Origin: Pseudomonas sp. GOM6
GTDB lineage: Bacteria; Pseudomonadota; Gammaproteobacteria; Pseudomonadales; Pseudomonadaceae
DNA length: 64,000 nucleotides
Assembly (NCBI RefSeq): GCF_029537485.1
Contig: NZ_JARPUS010000013.1
Coordinates: forward strand, 81,367-145,366
Reading direction: 5' to 3'
Made by a program: the position numbers and the translations under genes
Notes under the pieces: model-generated
What the model saw: only the letters and a program-made list of their open reading frames with translations
Databases searched by the model: none
What the model was told of the DNA's origin: nothing
Shown here: positions 60,798-64,000 of the stretch, piece by piece
Layout: each line of letters starts with the position of its first letter
How positions within the stretch are numbered: the stretch's first letter is position 1

Positions 60798-62363
60798 ATG
60801 CGAAACAACCAGCCGATCACTCAGCGCGAACGAACCTTCCCTGCTCAGCAACGCCTGATCTCTACCACGGACCTGAAAGGCCAAATCACCTATTGCAACC
60901 AGGCCTTCATCGAGATCAGCGGTTTCGAGCGCGAAGAACTGATCCGTGCGCCACACAATATCGTGCGCCACCCGGATGTGCCGCCTGCGGTGTTCGAGCA
61001 CATGTGGCAGACGCTGAAAAAGGGCCGCCCCTGGATGGGGATCGTGAAGAACCGTTGCAAAAACGGCGACCATTACTGGGTCAATGCCTATGTCACGCCC
61101 ATGCTGGATAAAGGCCAGGTCGTTGGCTATGAATCGGTACGTTCCAAGCCCAGCGCTGAGCAAATACGACGAGCAGAAGCGCTCTATGCACGCCTCAATG
61201 CAAGCAAGCCGGCCATCCCCAGCACGGACCGCTGGCTTCCCGTTCTACAGGCCTGGCTGCCATTCATCCTGGTTAGCCAGGTCGGTTTTTTGATCGGCCA
61301 TTGGGTCGGTTCGACCTGGGGCTTTCTCCTTGCCGCGCTGCTCTCCATCCCTCTGGGTCTGGCCGGCATCACCTGGCAGACCCGCGGAACCAAGCGCCTG
61401 CTGCGCCTGGCCGAGCAGACCACTTCAGACCCGCTGATCGCACAGATGTATACGGACAGCCGCGGGGCCGAGGCGCGACTCGAGATGGCCATGCTCAGCC
61501 AGGAAGCACGCCTGAAGACCTGTCTGACTCGCCTGCAGGACAGCGCCGAGCGGCTGACCAGCCAGGCCCGCGAGGCCGACAAGCTATCGCACAACAGCTC
61601 CGCCGGCCTGGAGCGCCAGCGTGTGGAAACCGAGCAGGTGGCGACCGCAATCAACGAAATGGCCGCCACCACGCTTGAGGTAGCAAGCAATGTGGCGCGC
61701 ACTGCTATCGCCACCCAGGAAGCCAATCGCCTGACCGGCGAAGGCCGCCAGGTCGCCGCGCAAACCCGCGAGGCCATCCAGCGCCTGTCCGCCTCGGTTG
61801 GCGACACCGGCGAAACCGTTTCGCGCCTGGCCCAGGACAGCAACGAGATCGGCGGCGTGGTCGATGTCATCAAAGGCATTGCCGACCAGACCAACCTGCT
61901 GGCCCTAAACGCTGCCATCGAAGCAGCACGCGCCGGCGAAATGGGCCGCGGCTTCGCCGTGGTGGCCGACGAGGTTCGTTCGCTGGCGCAGCGCACTGCG
62001 GAGTCCACCGAACAGATCCACGGCCTGATCGCCAAGCTGCAGCGCACGGCCGAAGAGGCCGTGATGACCATGGAGGTTGGCCGCCAACAAGCCGATGAGG
62101 GTGTGGCACGCGTGCAGCGCGCCGACGAGGCGCTGGCCGGCATCAGCGATGCCGTGGCCAATATCGCCGACATGGCCAATCAGATTGCCGCAGCGGCCGA
62201 AGAGCAGAGCGCAGTAGCCGACGAAATCAACCAGAACATCACCACCATCGCCCAACTGGCCGACCAGACAGCCTCCGAGGCGCATGACACCGCCCAGCTC
62301 AGCGAAGAACTGACCGCCACCGCCCAGGATCAGTATGCCCTGGTGGAGCGCTTCAACCGCTGA
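60798..62363 (+). CDS. aer: Aerotaxis/energy-taxis receptor Aer
   Basis: A 521-residue receptor. A cytosolic N-terminal PAS domain (about 22-120: [28 protein letters not shown] ... [14 protein letters not shown]) would bind FAD. A hydrophobic anchor with two close helices (about 150-195) follows, then a signalling domain with tip [38 protein letters not shown]. This is Aer architecture: redox sensing without a periplasmic domain. It neighbours a cbb3 oxidase gene, as in P. aeruginosa. Confidence 0.96.
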   Translation: MRNNQPITQRERTFPAQQRLISTTDLKGQITYCNQAFIEISGFEREELIRAPHNIVRHPDVPPAVFEHMWQTLKKGRPWMGIVKNRCKNGDHYWVNAYVTPMLDKGQVVGYESVRSKPSAEQIRRAEALYARLNASKPAIPSTDRWLPVLQAWLPFILVSQVGFLIGHWVGSTWGFLLAALLSIPLGLAGITWQTRGTKRLLRLAEQTTSDPLIAQMYTDSRGAEARLEMAMLSQEARLKTCLTRLQDSAERLTSQAREADKLSHNSSAGLERQRVETEQVATAINEMAATTLEVASNVARTAIATQEANRLTGEGRQVAAQTREAIQRLSASVGDTGETVSRLAQDSNEIGGVVDVIKGIADQTNLLALNAAIEAARAGEMGRGFAVVADEVRSLAQRTAESTEQIHGLIAKLQRTAEEAVMTMEVGRQQADEGVARVQRADEALAGISDAVANIADMANQIAAAAEEQSAVADEINQNITTIAQLADQTASEAHDTAQLSEELTATAQDQYALVERFNR

Positions 62364-62381
62364 TGTCCCGCAGCATGAAAG

Positions 62382-62410
62382 AGGCCGGCAAATGCCGGCC
62401 TTCTTCTTTA
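62382..62410 (+). terminator. Terminator after aer
   Basis: A 9-bp GC-rich stem (AGGCCGGCA/TGCCGGCCT) followed by TTCTTCTTTA, 18 bases past the aer stop. Confidence 0.85.
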
Positions 62411-62451
62411 TTGCCTCATGCGAGCGCTAGCCCCCTCTTAGCAAGCACGTT

Positions 62452-62510
62452 GTTGCCCGGAGGCAATCCGGGAAAACGGCTGCTCCGATCCCGGATTGCA
62501 TCCTGGCTAC
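62452..62510. repeat. REP-type inverted repeat, second member of the 48513 class
   Basis: Runs from TTGCCCGGAGGCAATCCGGG to CCCGGATTGCATCCTGGCTAC, the same consensus as the element at 48513. It overlaps the last bases of the convergent hydrolase gene, whose stop is at 62507. Confidence 0.72.
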
Positions 62511-63187
62511 TTTCGCGAGCCCTGCACCAGAAATTCCGCCACCACATCCGCCGTACGCTGCAGATGCTGCTCATGGGTGAGACCTGAAGCCTTCAGCGGT
62601 TTCAGATCATGGTCCGCCGCTGCCAGCCACTCCAGGCTCACACACGGCGCCAGTCTGTAACCCGCCACCGCCTCACGATTGCCCAGAGCATCGCGCTCAC
62701 CCTGAGCGATCAAGGTGCGCGTGTGCAGTTCGGCCAAATGTGCAACGCGCGGTTTCTCCGGTTTGCCGGCGGCATAGAAGGGATAGCCCAGACAGACCAA
62801 GGCATCGGCGCCCAGCTCGTCTGCCAGCAGGCTGGCCATGCGCCCGCCCATGGACTTGCCGCCAATGGCCAGCGGCCCATCCACTGCGGCGCGCACCTCG
62901 CACCAGACTTCACGCCAGCACTCCAGCAACTGCCCCTGCGGATTGGGCGGTCGCTTGCCGCCCCCCGTGCGCCTTGCCGCCATGTAGGGAAACTCGAAGC
63001 GCAGCACGTTCACCCCGCGCGCCGCCAGCAGCCCGGCCATGCGCTGCATGAAGTCGCTGTCCATTGGCGCACCTGCGCCGTGGGCAAGAATCAGGGTGGC
63101 CTGCGACATTCCGTCCGCCCCGTTCCACAGCCATCCCCGCGCGCGGCATTGATCCTCGTCAATAACTGTCACCTTGCCATTACCCAT
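62507..63187 (-). CDS. Alpha/beta hydrolase (KANL3/Tex30-like)
   Basis: A 226-residue hydrolase. The oxyanion segment is [19 protein letters not shown], the nucleophile elbow [11 protein letters not shown] (serine), and C-terminal AADHDLKP provides the histidine. This is the KANL3/Tex30-type group, substrate unknown. The ATG at 63187 is divergent from ccoN by 42 bases, and a probable Anr box lies inside its first codons. Confidence 0.87.
   Translation of the reverse strand: MGNGKVTVIDEDQCRARGWLWNGADGMSQATLILAHGAGAPMDSDFMQRMAGLLAARGVNVLRFEFPYMAARRTGGGKRPPNPQGQLLECWREVWCEVRAAVDGPLAIGGKSMGGRMASLLADELGADALVCLGYPFYAAGKPEKPRVAHLAELHTRTLIAQGERDALGNREAVAGYRLAPCVSLEWLAAADHDLKPLKASGLTHEQHLQRTADVVAEFLVQGSRK
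63149..63162 (+). promoter_or_regulatory. Probable Anr/FNR box for ccoN
   Basis: TTGAT-CCTC-GTCAA differs from the consensus TTGAT-N4-ATCAA at one base. It is centred 75 bases before the ccoN ATG, and activation at -41.5 would put the transcription start near 63197. It lies inside the 5' end of the divergent hydrolase gene. Confidence 0.65.
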
Positions 63188-63229
63188 GCTTGCCCTGCTT
63201 TTAAAAAACCGTGGATGGAAGCCCAACAC

Positions 63230-64000
63230 ATGAATACAACCAGCACTGCGGCCTACAACTATAAGGTTGTCCGCCAGTTCGCCATTATGACGGTGGTTTG
63301 GGGCATAGTCGGGATGGGGCTCGGCGTGTTCATCGCCGCTCAACTGGCCTGGCCCGAACTCAACTTCAACCTGCCGTGGACCAGCTTCGGCCGTCTACGA
63401 CCGCTGCACACCAATGCGGTGATCTTCGCCTTCGGCGGCTGCGCCCTGTTCGCCACCAGCTACTACTCGCTGCAGCGCACCTGCCAGACCCGGCTGATCT
63501 CCGACAGCCTGGCAGCCTTCACCTTCTGGGGCTGGCAGTTGGTCATCGTACTAGCGGCGATCAGCTTGCCGATGGGCTGGACCAGCTCCAAGGAATACGC
63601 CGAGCTGGAATGGCCGATCGACATCCTGATCACCATCGTCTGGGTCGCCTACGCGCTGGTGTTCTTCGGCACGCTGATGCAGCGCAAGACCAAGCATATC
63701 TATGTCGGCAACTGGTTCTTCGGCGGCTTCATCCTCACCGTGGCGATCCTGCATATCGTCAACAACCTGGAACTGCCGGTCAGCCTGACCAAGTCGTACT
63801 CGATCTACGCCGGTGCCACCGACGCGATGATCCAGTGGTGGTACGGGCACAACGCGGTGGGCTTCTTCCTGACCGCCGGCTTCCTGGGGATGATGTACTA
63901 CTTCGTACCCAAGCAGGCCGAGCGCCCGGTGTACTCCTATCGCCTGTCGATCGTGCACTTCTGGGCGCTGATCACCCTGTACATCTGGGCCGGCCCGCAC
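63230..64000 (+). CDS. ccoN: cbb3-type cytochrome c oxidase subunit I, 3' end outside the window
   Basis: The first 257 residues of the catalytic subunit of the high-affinity terminal oxidase. Visible are [27 protein letters not shown] (helix 1), the haem-ligand histidine helix [20 protein letters not shown], and [17 protein letters not shown] with the copper/haem histidine region. GGAAG stands before ATG 63230; an in-frame ATG at 63215 would add five residues. It would receive electrons from c-type cytochromes matured by the Ccm system here. Confidence 0.97.
   Translation, partial: MNTTSTAAYNYKVVRQFAIMTVVWGIVGMGLGVFIAAQLAWPELNFNLPWTSFGRLRPLHTNAVIFAFGGCALFATSYYSLQRTCQTRLISDSLAAFTFWGWQLVIVLAAISLPMGWTSSKEYAELEWPIDILITIVWVAYALVFFGTLMQRKTKHIYVGNWFFGGFILTVAILHIVNNLELPVSLTKSYSIYAGATDAMIQWWYGHNAVGFFLTAGFLGMMYYFVPKQAERPVYSYRLSIVHFWALITLYIWAGPH

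Noticed and set aside
61446..61453. TGTATACG inside aer as a fourth copy of the gcl-region palindrome
   Set aside because: It has a mismatch in the core, lies inside a coding region and lacks the T-run flank.

Overview
The window is chromosomal DNA of a high-GC gammaproteobacterium, almost certainly a Pseudomonas. The support is a complete ccmABCDEFGHI operon, an aer-type receptor next to a cbb3 oxidase gene, a fap functional-amyloid operon, Pseudomonas-type REP elements, and gene orders I recognise from P. aeruginosa (moaA2 - TetR - gcl - hyi - glxR - ttuD - pyk; aroC - MFS; prmB - hydrolase - folE). A P. mendocina/P. oleovorans-like species is my guess, not a demonstrated assignment. I see no insertion sequence, prophage, CRISPR array, rRNA or tRNA gene. 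The two end genes run off the window.

1-13 kb: purine and glyoxylate end metabolism. A solute-binding protein (partial), 8-oxoguanine deaminase and MoaA lie on the minus strand. A RutR-like TetR regulator and a GlcG-like protein follow. The glyoxylate route gcl-hyi-glxR-ttuD-pyk converts glyoxylate through tartronate semialdehyde and glycerate to phosphoglycerate, and on to pyruvate. A urea-type transporter and a voltage-gated K+ channel close the block. Three copies of the palindrome TGTATACA sit in the promoter regions of this block.

13-25 kb: the cytochrome c maturation operon ccmA-I plus a lipoprotein on the minus strand. A FliK-like protein with a detached FlhB C-terminal-like protein diverges from it. 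Then come a rhodanese, two tandem dienelactone-hydrolase-like proteins and a small membrane protein.

25-35 kb: signalling. An MHYT-PAS hybrid histidine kinase is translationally coupled to an HD-GYP response regulator, which suggests c-di-GMP output. DUF1993, YjbR-like, cold-shock/DUF1294 and uppP genes follow. A Cache chemoreceptor with a FliA-like promoter and an unknown 204-residue protein come next.

35-45 kb: the fapABCDEF amyloid operon behind a sigma-54 promoter with three upstream 18-bp repeats. It is followed convergently by a sigma-54-type activator that is the obvious candidate regulator. Divergent from that activator is a two-gene unit encoding a membrane-anchored di-haem c-type protein (rubber oxygenase/10S-dioxygenase-like) and a membrane-anchored catalase-related haem protein. 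This pair is the least explained system here.

45-64 kb: a metal-ligand-less acireductone-dioxygenase-like protein, an MFS carrier, aroC, prmB, an isochorismatase-like hydrolase, an Smr protein, folE, a glutaredoxin-like protein and a GST. After these come an aminotransferase divergent from a MarR regulator with twin operators, LysE-, BenE- and BASS-family transporters, an SDR, a CurA-like reductase, the aer energy-taxis receptor behind a near-perfect FliA promoter, an alpha/beta hydrolase, and the start of ccoN behind a probable Anr box.
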